From Beta vulgaris subsp. vulgaris (taxonomy: Eukaryota > Streptophyta > Magnoliopsida > Caryophyllales > Amaranthaceae): DNA of 64,000 nucleotides. The position numbers and the translations under genes were made by a program. Positions 1 through 9,745 of this stretch are shown piece after piece. The DNA is taken from positions 47,421,847 to 47,485,846 of the forward strand of contig NC_079202.1 in the NCBI RefSeq assembly GCF_026745355.1. The letters run 5' to 3'. The notes under the pieces were generated by a model that made no database searches, had not been told where the DNA came from, and saw nothing but the letters and a program-made list of their open reading frames with translations. Each line of letters starts with the position of its first letter. Within the stretch, counting starts at the first letter, position 1.

Positions 1-439
1 ACGAAGCACAAATGATGGATGAGTTCTAACTTTCCGCCTAATTTCTTTTACCTTAATCCACTTTTGGACATATATTATATTTTTGGATTTGGATTTTGAT
101 ATCATGTGGATGTGGCTATAGGCTTGATTTGATCTTGTCTATGATTTAGTCTGATATTGATATGTATATATAGTAGTTATTTTAGAAGTTTAGAATTATG
201 AATAGTAGTTGAGTTATTTTGTGATATAAAGAATTTTAGAAGTTTGGAATATCATATTCAATTATTGGATGTAAGATCTTATGGGTTCAGTATTAATTAT
301 ACAACAGATACAGGTACTGTACTGTCCAGTAAAAAAAAAGGAATAGTACTGTACGACATTGTTGTGTTGGGTGCTCCAACGCCTACTGCCAATATATGTG
401 CAAAATGATAATTTGATTATTTAAAAAAAAAAAATCATA
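1..439. other. AT-rich intergenic DNA, nothing recognised
   Basis: No coding potential, RNA gene or element terminus was seen here. It probably belongs to the interior of the CACTA-like element whose right end is at 745, but no left terminus is visible. Confidence 0.4.
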
Positions 440-745
440 GATAACAGTTATAAGTAATATATGTTATATATGTTATAGGAAAACATAACAGTTATTGAAG
501 ATAAGTGTTAAATTTTCCTTCTTTTAATTTGTCATATAAATAGCAAACATAACACCTATTTACAAAATGTGTTATGTAGCGGTATAATTAACGTGTATTA
601 TAAATTACTGTTATGTTTTCTCTGGCAAACATAACACTTTCGTCAGGTGTTATGTTTACTTTACATTACATTGACTTGGATAACACCTCAAAACTGTTAT
701 GTAAAGTCTCATTTAACAGTTATCTTTGTCCTTCTTGTTGTAGTG
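440..745. mobile_element. CACTA-like transposon, right subterminal region and terminus
   Basis: The stretch is filled with short repeats of the type ATAACA(G/C), in both orientations (AACATAAC, GTTATGT), as in the subterminal arrays of CACTA (EnSpm) elements. It ends at 745 with TTCTTGTTGTAGTG, the complement of a CACTACAACAAGAA terminus. The left terminus and the 3-bp target duplication could not be confirmed, so the element probably starts outside the window. Confidence 0.5.
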
Positions 746-1466
746 AAAATTTATAAATTTTTTGCTGTTTCAACTACTTTTGAAAAGTCCTCATATGACT
801 CATCAAATTAATCACCATCCTTGCATAGATCCTTTTTGCTGCTTCATATTCACAATTTCCCCATCAATGGCTATTCTTTTTTTCCAACTCCCTCTCCTCC
901 CAATTTTTTGTCATTAATTTCTACTCATCCTCCCATAGTTTTTTTTTTTTTTTTTCAGTTTTCTAATAATGTTTACTCTTTTTCCAACTCTCTCTCCTCC
1001 GATATTGATACTGATGTACAATGTGTTGTTGATAATTTTGCTTCTAACTGTGTGAAAAGAGCAACACTTTTTAAGTAGATGTGTTTAGATTATTTTAATA
1101 TGATGTGATTAGATATTATTTTTGATATTAAAGTAAATTTTTTTAATTGAGAATCATCTTATATTTTTTATGAACTATAAATGAAGGGTCCAATTGTAAG
1201 AGAGTGTATATGACCCCCTGTTATGTTTGCCCTTCCCTTGGCAAGTATGCTTTAGGGTGACCCAAATCATGGGATTCACACTAGTTGTTTCTTTCCTTTT
1301 AAAAACAAAAAAATAAATAAATTTCACTTATTTATTGGGCAATATACTCATAAAACACACACACATAAAGAGACCAGAGAGATCTTTCTATGGTTTAACA
1401 AGTTCCTTAATAGAACTAATTACAAACATAATATTTTCAATGGAAAATTTGATCATATTCCATTTG
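746..1466. other. 3' flank of the glycosyltransferase gene
   Basis: Low-complexity AT-rich DNA with a long T-run near 940-955. On the minus strand a possible polyadenylation signal AATAAA lies at 1331-1336, about 130 nt past the stop codon at 1467. Short open frames here (for example 821-1078 on the plus strand) are pyrimidine-rich and show no domain. Confidence 0.45.
1331..1336 (-). terminator. Putative polyadenylation signal of the UGT gene
   Basis: AATAAA on the minus strand in a CAATAAATAAG context, about 130 nt downstream of the UGT stop codon. Position and sequence fit a plant near-upstream element; other AT-rich hexamers nearby could serve as well. Confidence 0.35.
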
Positions 1467-4400
1467 TTAGTATCCAAGCACTTTGATAACCTTGTCTAAG
1501 TTTTTATAAGAAGATCCATTTGGAGCCGCAGTAGCCTCATGACCCAACTTTCTCCACTCCATTACCTTTCTCTTCATCTCCTTCCCTTTCTCACCATCCA
1601 TTAATTCTCTTACCTGCCTCTCAACTTCACTCCTCTTCACATTCACATCAATTTCCATCCCAATCCCCCACTTATTGCAAGAAAGCCAACAATTAGTCTG
1701 TTGCTCGGCAAAGAAAGGCCAACATATGATAGGCGCCCCATTGATTAAAGTTTCAATTATCGAGTTCCAACCACAATGAGTCAAAAACCCTCCAACAGCA
1801 GGGTGAGCCAACACTTGGTCTTGATTACACCAACTAGCAATAAGTCCCCTGTTTTTTGTCTCTTCTATAAACTCTGGTGGGAGAACAGCCGAATCCCCAA
1901 TGACTAAATCGGGTCGAATTATCCAAAGGAAAGGTTGGTTACTATTAGCAAGTCCCCATGCAAATTCTATCAATTGATCATTAGTCATAACAGTAATGCT
2001 TCCGAAATTGACATAAACAACAGAGTTTGGTTCATAAGAATCAAGCCATCCCAGGCAATGTTTGTCCTCTTTCCATAGATTTGTACTGATTGTCTGGATT
2101 TCCTCGTCGTTGCTGCCTGGGATCGAATCGAGAAGGAGCTGCAATGGGCCGAGGGTGTAAAGAGGAGGGAAATCAGAGGATAGAGAATTTAAGACTGCAT
2201 GATCTAATGCATCGAAAGAGTTGAAGACAATGGCGGAGGCTTGCTTTGACTTGTGGAGTAATCGTTGGACAAAATTGAGCATAATGTCGTTTGGATTTGT
2301 AGTTCTAATAAAGCTTGGTATGTCACGTAGTTGCATGTCCTCCATGCCCGGTACCCAATCTACAACTGCGTCAAGTTCACCATTTGTAATAAAGCTTGCA
2401 TCTGCCAAGTGCCAAGTACACACTGTCAATGTGGGACTTGATATGGAAGTAGACTACAAACTTTTTCATGGGTACTTGCGTATACGTACGGTAAATTTGT
2501 CAATCCACAATCTCTATTGACCATAAACATCTACAATAATTAGGGACTTTTGGGTCTAATAATAAAACTTTCAATCTCCCACGTGAGAGACCAAGGTTTA
2601 AACTTTGGTGGAAGCAAAAATTTCGATATCGTTGGGGGTGGGAGTGGGGAGTGGGGCTTGGGGCTTGGGGCTTGGGGCTTGTTAGGCGTAGTGAGTGACC
2701 TGGCCTATAGAAGGCAACCTAGAAAAATTCAACTTACTATCGAGTTTTCGAAAGAGAAAAAAAATATAGTAAACATTTACAATAAGTACTTGTAAAACTC
2801 TAAAAATAATATTTCAGAAATGTATGTATAATTTTTCAAACAAAACATAGTTTATTTTGACCATATATAAGCATAACCATCATGAGAACATGTGTAGATA
2901 GACAAATTTACTTAACCGAGGTTATCAGTCTTTAATGTTATAGAATTTGGCTTTAACGATTAACTTGCATTGTATGATGAACTTGGAAATTAATCATACT
3001 TTATACTAGAAGTATGATGATAGAGAAAACAAATTTTACTTTGTCATGAACTCCTGATTTGCCTTTTGTATAAGGGATAGGAGCAGATTTTGGATAAGGG
3101 AGCCCATCCACTCAAAACCAAAAAAAAACAAAGAGCCCGTAATGAATTTGATATTTTGACGGCACTCCAAATTTGATCAGAAGAACCGTCTTGGTTAGGA
3201 ATTTTATGATGGCATAGTTATCCAAACTCTTGAAAGTTGAAACGGATATATAATGTCCTTTTTTAGCAAGCGCAAGAGAATCAATTTCTATCTTTTAAAG
3301 GTAAGATTTGGCCCCTCATGCCTTACCCATAGTAAAAAACTTAAGTTTTAGTAAGTTGTATAGAAATATAGTGAATTTATGTATAATATAGTAGATTTTA
3401 GTAACGCAAAATATATAGTGAAATTATATACAATATAATAAAGAAATTAATTAAAATGTTTTAACATGTTCGTAGTATATATCGTGACACGTGTTTTAAG
3501 ATACAAAATGATTTAGTTTCTATATGATATAGTGAGTTTCTGAATGATATAGTGTGTATCTGAATAATATAGTGCGTTTCTGCAAAATATAGTGGGTTTT
3601 TACATAATATAGTGGATTGTTCAATAATGATACGTGCTTTTGATCTGGTGTATACTAATGTTAATGTGAAGCGGATCCATATTGCTATATCCCATATCAA
3701 TTATATTTTTTCAGATGAGAAGAAAAAACATTAATCATAAGATTATCTTTATCTCATTGATCTGATATTTTAGGACATGATCTGCGGACTATGACCGGAT
3801 TTTGAAATTTTTAAGACAACAAGCTACAAAAAGTTTATTTTCTGTTTGGAGTCGAAATCTTCAGTGTTATTATTTGCACCAACATATATAACGGGATAAT
3901 TATTTCATGGCTACAATTTTATTATAGGGTTATAACAGTATAAGCACTGAGATCTTAACCCTTTTGGTTTATAAATAATCTTGTTTATTGATTTAGTTTT
4001 TTTTTTTTTGGTAAGATAAGAGGACTTTACTTGAAGGGGTAAGTGGAATTACTCAAATGAGTCTTATGAGGATTAATCCCTAAATTTCAGGGATGAGGTA
4101 TGAAGCGTACAACTTCTACACCACTTCAATCACTTGTTTATTGATTTGGTCGAATCTTAATTAAGAACATAAAAACCGGAGAAAAAACTAATTTCAATAA
4201 AAACAAAAAATAAATTAAACTTCAAGGATGAGATGTGAAGCGTACCGCTACTACACCACCTCAACCACTTGTTTATTGATCTAGTTGAATCTTAATTAAG
4301 AACATAAAAACCAGAGAAAAAACTAATTTCAATAATAAAAAAAAAAATAAGCCGTCGTTGCACATAATTAACTTAGTTATCTTCTTCCTCTTTGAGTTTT

Positions 4401-6113
4401 GTTCCTTTCTTGCGATAGATTTTTTTTATCACCATTAAAAAAAGAGTTGTGCAATAAAAGCAAGTAATATATAGAGATTTTAATTTACAAATTTCTTAAT
4501 GTATAAATTTTTGTTATAGTTTAATTAAAAAGTCAATTTAATAAATGATTTGGCTTAATATTAAAAATAAATGACATAAGTTATGGTGTTCAAAATTGTC
4601 ATGTACAACCTTTGTTTCTCTTAATTACAACATTGAAGTATTAGATGAGAGTAATAGAGAGAGAATATTAAAAAAAGACTTATAATATATTAAGAGAGAG
4701 AAAGAGAAAATATATTACCACAAATATTAATATTAGTAATATGCTACTACCTTCGTTTTCTAAGGATCTTCCTTGTTACTGTTCCAACAGATACCAAGAA
4801 AGATCTATTGTTAGGGGTGTGGGATGTGGGGTGTGGGGTGTGGCGTGAGGAGATAAGATAAATAAACAAATAAAAAGGGTTAAAGTAGGAGAGAGAAAGG
4901 AAATAAAATTGAATTAATAATGTAATATAATAGTGGATGATATAATAGAGACATGAGAGGGTAAAAAGTTAAAAAATTAATTCAAATAAGGAATAAAGTA
5001 AAAGAGAGAAGATCTTTTGGAAACACACATAAACGAAAAGAGGGAAAATCTTTAGGACACGGAGGTATTACTATGTAAAATGATAAATATTATAACTACG
5101 AGTGAATAAAAATGGAGGAAGTATTAAAGGTAGACTAAGAAAAAGACAGAAACTAATACTATATGCTTCTGTTGTAAGGCAAGATGTCCAATACCTGTTA
5201 TAGATTTATGCTTCCTTTTCTTTCATCATTACTATCCAAAATCAAATTGAAAAAGAAAAACGACAGAATTAAACAGATTACTCCCAAATTTCAATTATTT
5301 TGTTTGATTATTGTACTTCTAATAATATTATAATGCAATGATTATATCTAAAGTTTTGGAGCCTTAATTAGAATATTCTCTCAAGTGTTATTCTGTATGT
5401 ATTGTACTATTGTAGACTAGACAAATACAAACAATAACAAAAAGATGAATTAAGTTGAGAAGATGTATCCAAAAATTTAGATTATTCTTGAATGATCAAG
5501 TTTTGGATTATCTTCGGAACGAAAGATGAGCCAAACTTGAAATATTCATGTCAGTCTTTTAAAAAAAAATTTCAAGAAAACATGCAATCAGATTACCTTT
5601 GAAAGGTACAAGTCCCATCTCAACAAGCTTTGGGTACTGAGCATAACCCAAGAGACCACAAGCACTAGCTGTCCAAAGCATAACCTCCGGAACACCAAAC
5701 TCTTGTGCCGCATTAAGCGTAAAGAACATGGACACATCTGAAACAATACAACTCACAGGGGGCACATCGCCCGCCTCGTTAAGGTGGGCGATGAGCTCCT
5801 TGAAGGGACCGAGGCAGTGCTGGTCGGTCGAGGCGCATAGTAAACTGATGTCCTGTGTGGAGTCTGCGTCCATTGGGGGCAGCCCATCCGGTATAGTTTT
5901 AAACCGGAACGATGGGCGATCAGCCAGGGCAGTAGGGCCCCGGGATCTCAGCAGGCGACTGTGATTGTATTCAGAGTTTACAAAGGTTATATGGAAGCCT
6001 TTAAAGTGGAAGATTTTGGCTAGTTGTAGCATAGGGTTTATGTGGCCTTGAGCTGGGTATGGGATGCATACAGCATGTGGTTTCTGTCCATGACCTTCTT
6101 TTGGTATTGACAT
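1467..6113 (-). CDS. UDP-glycosyltransferase, UGT85 type (two exons)
   Basis: Predicted to transfer glucose from UDP-glucose to a small lipophilic acceptor in the cytosol; the acceptor cannot be told from sequence. Exon 1 is 5597-6113 and exon 2 is 1467-2401. The donor GTAATC follows base 5597 and the acceptor TTGGCAG precedes 2401. The junction falls inside an Asp codon and gives 483 aa, normal for the family. Residues seen: start MSIPKEGH, catalytic His24 in PAQGHINPM, partner Asp126 in CIVSD, and a 44-residue PSPG box at about 363-406 with HCGWNS and a final Gln, which favours UDP-glucose. The intron position after the GLVPFK segment is the usual one in UGT85. No stop or frameshift was seen. 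The gene has no intact neighbour and its leader is interrupted by a retroelement (6141-8152). Confidence 0.9.
2653..2680 (+). repeat. Four tandem GGGGCTT heptamers in a G-rich tract (UGT intron)
   Basis: Four perfect heptamers (2653-2659, 2660-2666, 2667-2673, 2674-2680) follow a further G-rich stretch from about 2633. The G strand is the template strand of the UGT gene. Four G4 runs separated by CTT fit the consensus for an intramolecular G-quadruplex. Confidence 0.8.
3516..3615. repeat. 20-bp tandem repeat, five units (UGT intron)
   Basis: Five consecutive 20-bp units of the form GTTTCTGAATRATATAGTGN start at 3516, 3536, 3556, 3576 and 3596. A degenerate sixth unit follows, and looser AATATAGTG copies lie upstream from about 3345. 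Every unit keeps the ATATAGTG core while the first half varies. Confidence 0.8.
4087..4345. repeat. Tandem duplication of about 130 bp (UGT intron)
   Basis: The block that begins near GGGATGAGGTATGAAGCG (4090) and runs to ACTAATTTCAATAA (4198) recurs from about 4224 to 4335 with a few substitutions. Shared landmarks are CTACACCAC, CACTTGTTTATTGAT, CTTAATTAAGAACAT and GAGAAAAAACTAATTTC. The two copies are adjacent and in direct orientation. Confidence 0.75.
4750..5065. mobile_element. Stowaway-like MITE in the UGT intron
   Basis: It starts CCTTCGTTTTCTAAGGATC and its right end reads, in reverse complement, CCTCCGTGTCCTAAAGAT. These form imperfect terminal inverted repeats of the CTCCGT type. 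TA dinucleotides flank both sides (4748-4749 and 5066-5067), the usual Tc1/Mariner target duplication. It is 316 bp long and has no coding capacity. Confidence 0.6.
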
Positions 6114-6135
6114 TGTTCGTGCTTCTTGATTGGCC

Positions 6136-6140
6136 TTAAT
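6136..6140. repeat. Target-site duplication TTAAT (left copy)
   Basis: TTAAT at 6136-6140 matches TTAAT at 8153-8157 exactly. The two copies bracket the retroelement and place its insertion point in the UGT 5' leader. Confidence 0.9.
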
Positions 6141-6493
6141 TGTTGAACTTAAGAATATAAGTGAAAGTGTATTGCAGTGGAAGGAAAATACAGCACATAA
6201 GGTTCTATTAACTTACTGCTTCATTAACTTGAATAATAAAAAATAACCTAGACAAAAATACTCAACGCTTATTGAAATGTTGACAGCCTATTAATAGGCA
6301 ACTAAACACAAACCAACTCCTAAAATAAAGCACCTAACTAAGTAATGGAATGATGACCCACTAACAAAGCACTAACTATACTTTGACACAATCAAACCCA
6401 CTACTTTACAGGAACTAGAAAATAGGAACTACAATAGAAAATCTAGGAAGCAGTATTACCACTACGCATGACTGTGAAGCATGATTCCCAACA
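6141..6493 (-). repeat. 3' LTR of the gag-only element
   Basis: 353 bp with TG...CA ends on the minus strand and the same sequence as 7800-8152. It is now the DNA immediately upstream of the UGT start codon and could supply promoter or leader sequence to that gene. Confidence 0.93.
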
Positions 6494-6510
6494 CACCCCC
6501 TTGCTTCAAA
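6494..6510 (-). other. Polypurine tract of the gag-only element
   Basis: Minus-strand GAAGCAAGGGGGTG directly precedes the TGTTGGG start of the 3' LTR, the expected place for plus-strand priming during reverse transcription. Confidence 0.75.
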
Positions 6511-6857
6511 GACATGCTTTGTAACTACTAACATAATTGTTAATATATTTTCAAAACTAACTAATGTTGCTAATCACATTTTAACGTGCAACAATTGCTG
6601 GACTTCAACACACATGGACAGTAATGCTCGAACACCACATGACTTGAACTCGACCACAAACACGACCTCAACTACGAACACGAACGCGACTTCGAACACG
6701 ACCTCGACCACTACTTTCACGACACATGACTTTAGAAGAGTTGTTCCTCTTATTCTTCAACCTTTTGAGCAAAATTGGTTTGTCCACCGCCTTGCTTATC
6801 TCTTTGTTTATCCCAACACCTATCTTCTTTGTGCCCATACCTTTTGCAGTAGTAACA

Positions 6858-7685
6858 TTAGATGCTACTCATAGATTGACGTTGTCCTCCGTATTGACCA
6901 CGCCCTCCACTTTCTTCGCGACCTCGACCTCGACCACCCATACCACGACCTCGACCACGACCTTGAACACCACCACGACCACGACCTCGACATTGACCAT
7001 TTTCAAATTGCCAATCACTTGATGACTCTCCATGCACTTGGAAAGCTTTCTCTTCCACTTTATCATCATAACTCCGGATTCTTTCTTCATGAGTGATAAG
7101 AGAACACATCAACTCATCAAAGGTATATGTTGAGAAGTCCTTAGACTCCTCAATTGCAGCAACCACATGCCTAAAATCCTTATGTAAAGTTCTCAAGACC
7201 TTACTAACAACTTTCTCATTTTCAATGATTTCACCATAAGATTTCATCTGATTTACAATCCCAGAAACTCTAGACAAGTAACTTTGAACTGTCTCTTTCT
7301 CTTTATGACTTAAATTGTCAAAACTAGAACGAAGCGATTGTAGTTTTACAGCAATTACCTTCTTATCACCAAAGTACTCACGTTTGATCGTGTCCCACGC
7401 CTGCTTTGCTGTCTTGGCTGAGGAAATTCGTGGAAAAAGTTCGTCATCCATTGCTGACTGGATCATAAATAGAGCTTTTGCATTTAATTTGCGATTTTCA
7501 CGTAACTTTTTGTTGGGTACCTCTGGTGGCTCCTCCGGTTCTTCATGCCCGCTTTCAACAATATCCCATAACTCCTGGGATTGAAACATGGTTTGCATTT
7601 TAATACTCCATAAATGATACTTCTCACCCTTAAAAATTGGAATGAAGGATTGAGATGATACATTAACACCATTGTTTGCCATCAC
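6858..7685 (-). CDS. Copia gag protein (UBN2/DUF4219 type), ends before its zinc knuckle
   Basis: A 275-aa capsid-like protein of the UBN2 gag family. The N-terminal part has the YHLWSIKMQTMFQSQELWDI motif typical of copia gag; the middle has AWDTIKREYFGD and a helical core; the C-terminal third is an Arg/Gly-rich tract (RGRGRG repeats) expected to bind RNA. The ATG at 7683-7685 is the first in frame after the primer-binding site. A TAA at 6858-6860 ends the frame. Directly past it, in the same frame, lies a CX2CX4HX4C knuckle (CYYCKRYGHKEDRC, about 6816-6857), and the next stop is at 6750-6752. Either this is a nonsense mutation or the knuckle is made only by readthrough. Confidence 0.88.
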   Translation of the reverse strand: MMANNGVNVSSQSFIPIFKGEKYHLWSIKMQTMFQSQELWDIVESGHEEPEEPPEVPNKKLRENRKLNAKALFMIQSAMDDELFPRISSAKTAKQAWDTIKREYFGDKKVIAVKLQSLRSSFDNLSHKEKETVQSYLSRVSGIVNQMKSYGEIIENEKVVSKVLRTLHKDFRHVVAAIEESKDFSTYTFDELMCSLITHEERIRSYDDKVEEKAFQVHGESSSDWQFENGQCRGRGRGGVQGRGRGRGMGGRGRGREESGGRGQYGGQRQSMSSI

Positions 7686-7787
7686 TTACACTCACTGTGT
7701 TTACAAACTCAAATCTCACTCGACCCACAACAATTTTCGAAACACACGACTCACAACTTTTAAAGGTTTAGGATCGAACCCGGATTA

Positions 7788-7799
7788 GCTCCGATACCA
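7788..7799 (-). other. Primer-binding site, initiator tRNA-Met type
   Basis: Minus-strand TGGTATCGGAGC lies directly after the 5' LTR. It differs at one base from TGGTATCAGAGC, the usual plant site complementary to initiator tRNA-Met. Confidence 0.85.
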
Positions 7800-8152
7800 T
7801 GTTGAACTTAAGAATATAAGTGAAAGTGTATTGCAGTGGAAGGAAAATACAGCACATAAGGTTCTATTAACTTACTGCTTCATTAACTTGAATAATAAAA
7901 AATAACCTAGACAAAAATACTCAACGCTTATTGAAATGTTGACAGCCTATTAATAGGCAACTAAACACAAACCAACTCCTAAAATAAAGCACCTAACTAA
8001 GTAATGGAATGATGACCCACTAACAAAGCACTAACTATACTTTGACACAATCAAACCCACTACTTTACAGGAACTAGAAAATAGGAACTACAATAGAAAA
8101 TCTAGGAAGCAGTATTACCACTACGCATGACTGTGAAGCATGATTCCCAACA
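7800..8152 (-). repeat. 5' LTR of the gag-only element
   Basis: 353 bp, reading as identical to 6141-6493. Its outer end is flanked by the TTAAT duplication at 8153-8157. Confidence 0.93.
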
Positions 8153-8157
8153 TTAAT

Positions 8158-8813
8158 GCGATGAAGATGCCGTGGGTTAAATTCCGTCGACTCCTCCACC
8201 TTTTATAGCAATCAGGGAACGTGATGCATTGCACAGGAGATATGTTGTGAATTTTTGAGGGATTAGTTTAGGCATAAAAATAATTGAACTAAATTTCCAT
8301 ATTTAGCGATAGTAAATGAGTCATCTAATGTAAGTTTTGTTCAGCTCGTTTTTTGTTTTAAAATAAGCTGAATTTGGAATCAATATCAGCTCATGTTAAA
8401 AGTGGTTCATCTTTATCAGATGATATTTGTGACTTTGTGTACGAAAGGTTAATATTTGTAAAATCTATGTTTTTACAAGAAAAGAAAAAATGTATTCGTC
8501 AAATCTAATTACATTGCGACATATAATACCTAATAGTATATACCTACTTAGAAAAAATGTACTACTCATGCCTTTGTGTGTCATATGTATCATTGATTGT
8601 AGTTGATCAAGTGTTTCTAGAAAACAAATCAGTGTAGTTGATCAAGAATAGGTGCAAAATTGTAATTAGTTTAAATCTGTCGTGCTAAGTTGTAAAAGTT
8701 TATAGTTGTATATAGCATAGATTGTAATTAATAAGATCTCGAGCCGGAAAGGTGCTTCCTAAAATGTTTGTCCCTCCTCGTAAATAACCTTGAGTTTTTT
8801 TAGCAATTCAATT
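8158..8813. other. Displaced upstream region of the UGT gene
   Basis: This DNA lay directly upstream of the UGT coding region before the retroelement inserted. It carries the TATA box described separately, is otherwise AT-rich, and ends at the CACTA-like terminus at 8814. No other gene was seen in it. Confidence 0.5.
8201..8207 (-). promoter_or_regulatory. Putative TATA box of the UGT gene
   Basis: Minus-strand TATAAAA in the context GCTATAAAAGGTGG. With the retroelement and one copy of its duplication removed, 70 nt separate it from the UGT ATG, which would give a 5' leader of about 40 nt. At present the distance is 2,087 nt. Confidence 0.6.
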
Positions 8814-9170
8814 CACTACAAGAAAACGCTCATCAACGACGAGAAATCCAGTCATAAAAAGGCTCATTTTGGTCGTAAAAAGGTCTTTTACGACGAGAAA
8901 CGCGTATGGTTGTCAGGCATCGCTAGGCTTGGTCGCAAGAAGTATAGGACACATTTATGACGAGAATCAAATCTTGTCGTAAATTTAATATATTTATGAT
9001 GAGATATCTCGTCGCAATTACTGTTTTGATGGTTAAGTGACCTGCTTTTCACAACATATTACTTTATAATTGCGACCTTATTTCTCGTCGTAAAAGGATT
9101 TGTACTCACGACAAAAACAATACCTAATTTTTTATTCTTTCTTACGACTAATATTTTGGGTCTCATAATT
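8814..9170. mobile_element. CACTA-like transposon, left end with subterminal repeats
   Basis: Starts with CACTACAAGAAAACG, a typical CACTA terminus, preceded by ATT at 8811-8813. It continues with many copies of ACGACGAGAAA / TTTCTCGTCGTAA and TCGTAAAA in both orientations. No matching right terminus ending TTGTAGTG was found inside the window. Similar ACGACGAGAAA motifs reappear near 38270 and 41125, so the element may have been much longer and split by later insertions. Confidence 0.65.
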
Positions 9171-9283
9171 CACTTTTATCTTCCTCATATATCAATAACA
9201 GATCAAAGCCCGCAAAACGATATATTAAAATATTAAGTAGTTACAAGTTAGCACCAAAATACACCTTAACATAATCACCTCAC

Positions 9284-9292
9284 ACATTGTGA
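9284..9292. repeat. LINE-1 target-site duplication (left copy), ACATTGTGA
   Basis: ACATTGTGA at 9284-9292, followed by the T-run of the LINE 3' end, matches 32224-32232. If the following T bases are counted the duplication may be up to 13 bp. Confidence 0.75.
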
Positions 9293-9745
9293 TTTTTTTT
9301 TGGTAAGTAAGATGTATTAGCCAAAAAAGCTTCAATACAACCTAGACGTCAAATGAGGAGTTGGAGCTAAATAGGCCACATAAGGCCAAAGAGCAGCTTA
9401 TAAGCTGCTTATCCAATCACAATCTTTCATACTTTCCTGGATTACAAAGATTTATTCTATGTTTAACTATGTATTTGATCTCTATAGATATACAAGTAAT
9501 TATATTTACTTTAGAAAGCCAATAAGCTTCATTCCTATTCTTCCAGTCCATGTAAACTGTTGTTGCAATAACAGTCAAAAACACCTATTTTCTCACCTTT
9601 GAACCATGGTAAGATCTTCTAGTCCAACTGATCCATTGTAGCATATTTCTGTTTTGATAATTAACACCAATCCAGTTAAGCAACTCCTTCAGAAGATGTG
9701 TACTGAAGATGCATCCAAAGAATAGATGTATGCGTAGTAGTCTTA
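9293..9745 (-). pseudogene. LINE (first copy), 3' segment: end of the zf-RVT region and poly-A tail
   Basis: Minus-strand LINE. The T-run at 9293-9301 is its poly-A tail. Towards 9745 the minus strand encodes HLFFGCIFS and LLNWIGVNYQNRN, matching the C-terminal zinc-binding domain (zf-RVT) of plant LINE reverse transcriptases, with frameshifts. The frame is cut at 9745 by the PIF/Harbinger element and resumes at 12758. Confidence 0.75.

Larger units (their letters stand above)
6141..8152 (-). mobile_element. Non-autonomous copia-type LTR element with gag only (TR-GAG-like)
   Basis: The element is 2,012 bp. LTRs at 6141-6493 and 7800-8152 (353 bp each) read as identical throughout. On the minus strand the order is 5' LTR (7800-8152), primer-binding site directly abutting it, gag, purine tract, 3' LTR. 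LTRs begin TGTTGGG and end TTCAACA. There is no protease, integrase, reverse transcriptase or RNase H, so it must be mobilised in trans; this is the architecture described for TR-GAG elements. The LTR identity and perfect 5-bp target duplication indicate a very recent insertion. It lies in the same orientation as the UGT gene, with the 3' LTR ending 27 bp before the UGT ATG. Confidence 0.93.

Noticed and set aside
821..1078. Plus-strand frame of 85 codons downstream of the UGT
   Set aside because: Pyrimidine-rich with a poly-T run, antisense to the UGT flank, no domain or splice signals.
2402..2429. Start of UGT exon 2 at an in-frame ATG (2429) as a separate short gene
   Set aside because: The ATG lies in the intron just before a good acceptor. 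Splicing to exon 1 gives a full-length family protein; the short frame would lack the catalytic His.
6614..6874. Plus-strand frame rich in Thr and Asn repeats
   Set aside because: It is the antisense of the Arg/Gly- and CGAGGTCGTG-rich tail behind the gag of the retroelement. The composition comes from GAACACGACCTCGAC repeats and no domain is visible.
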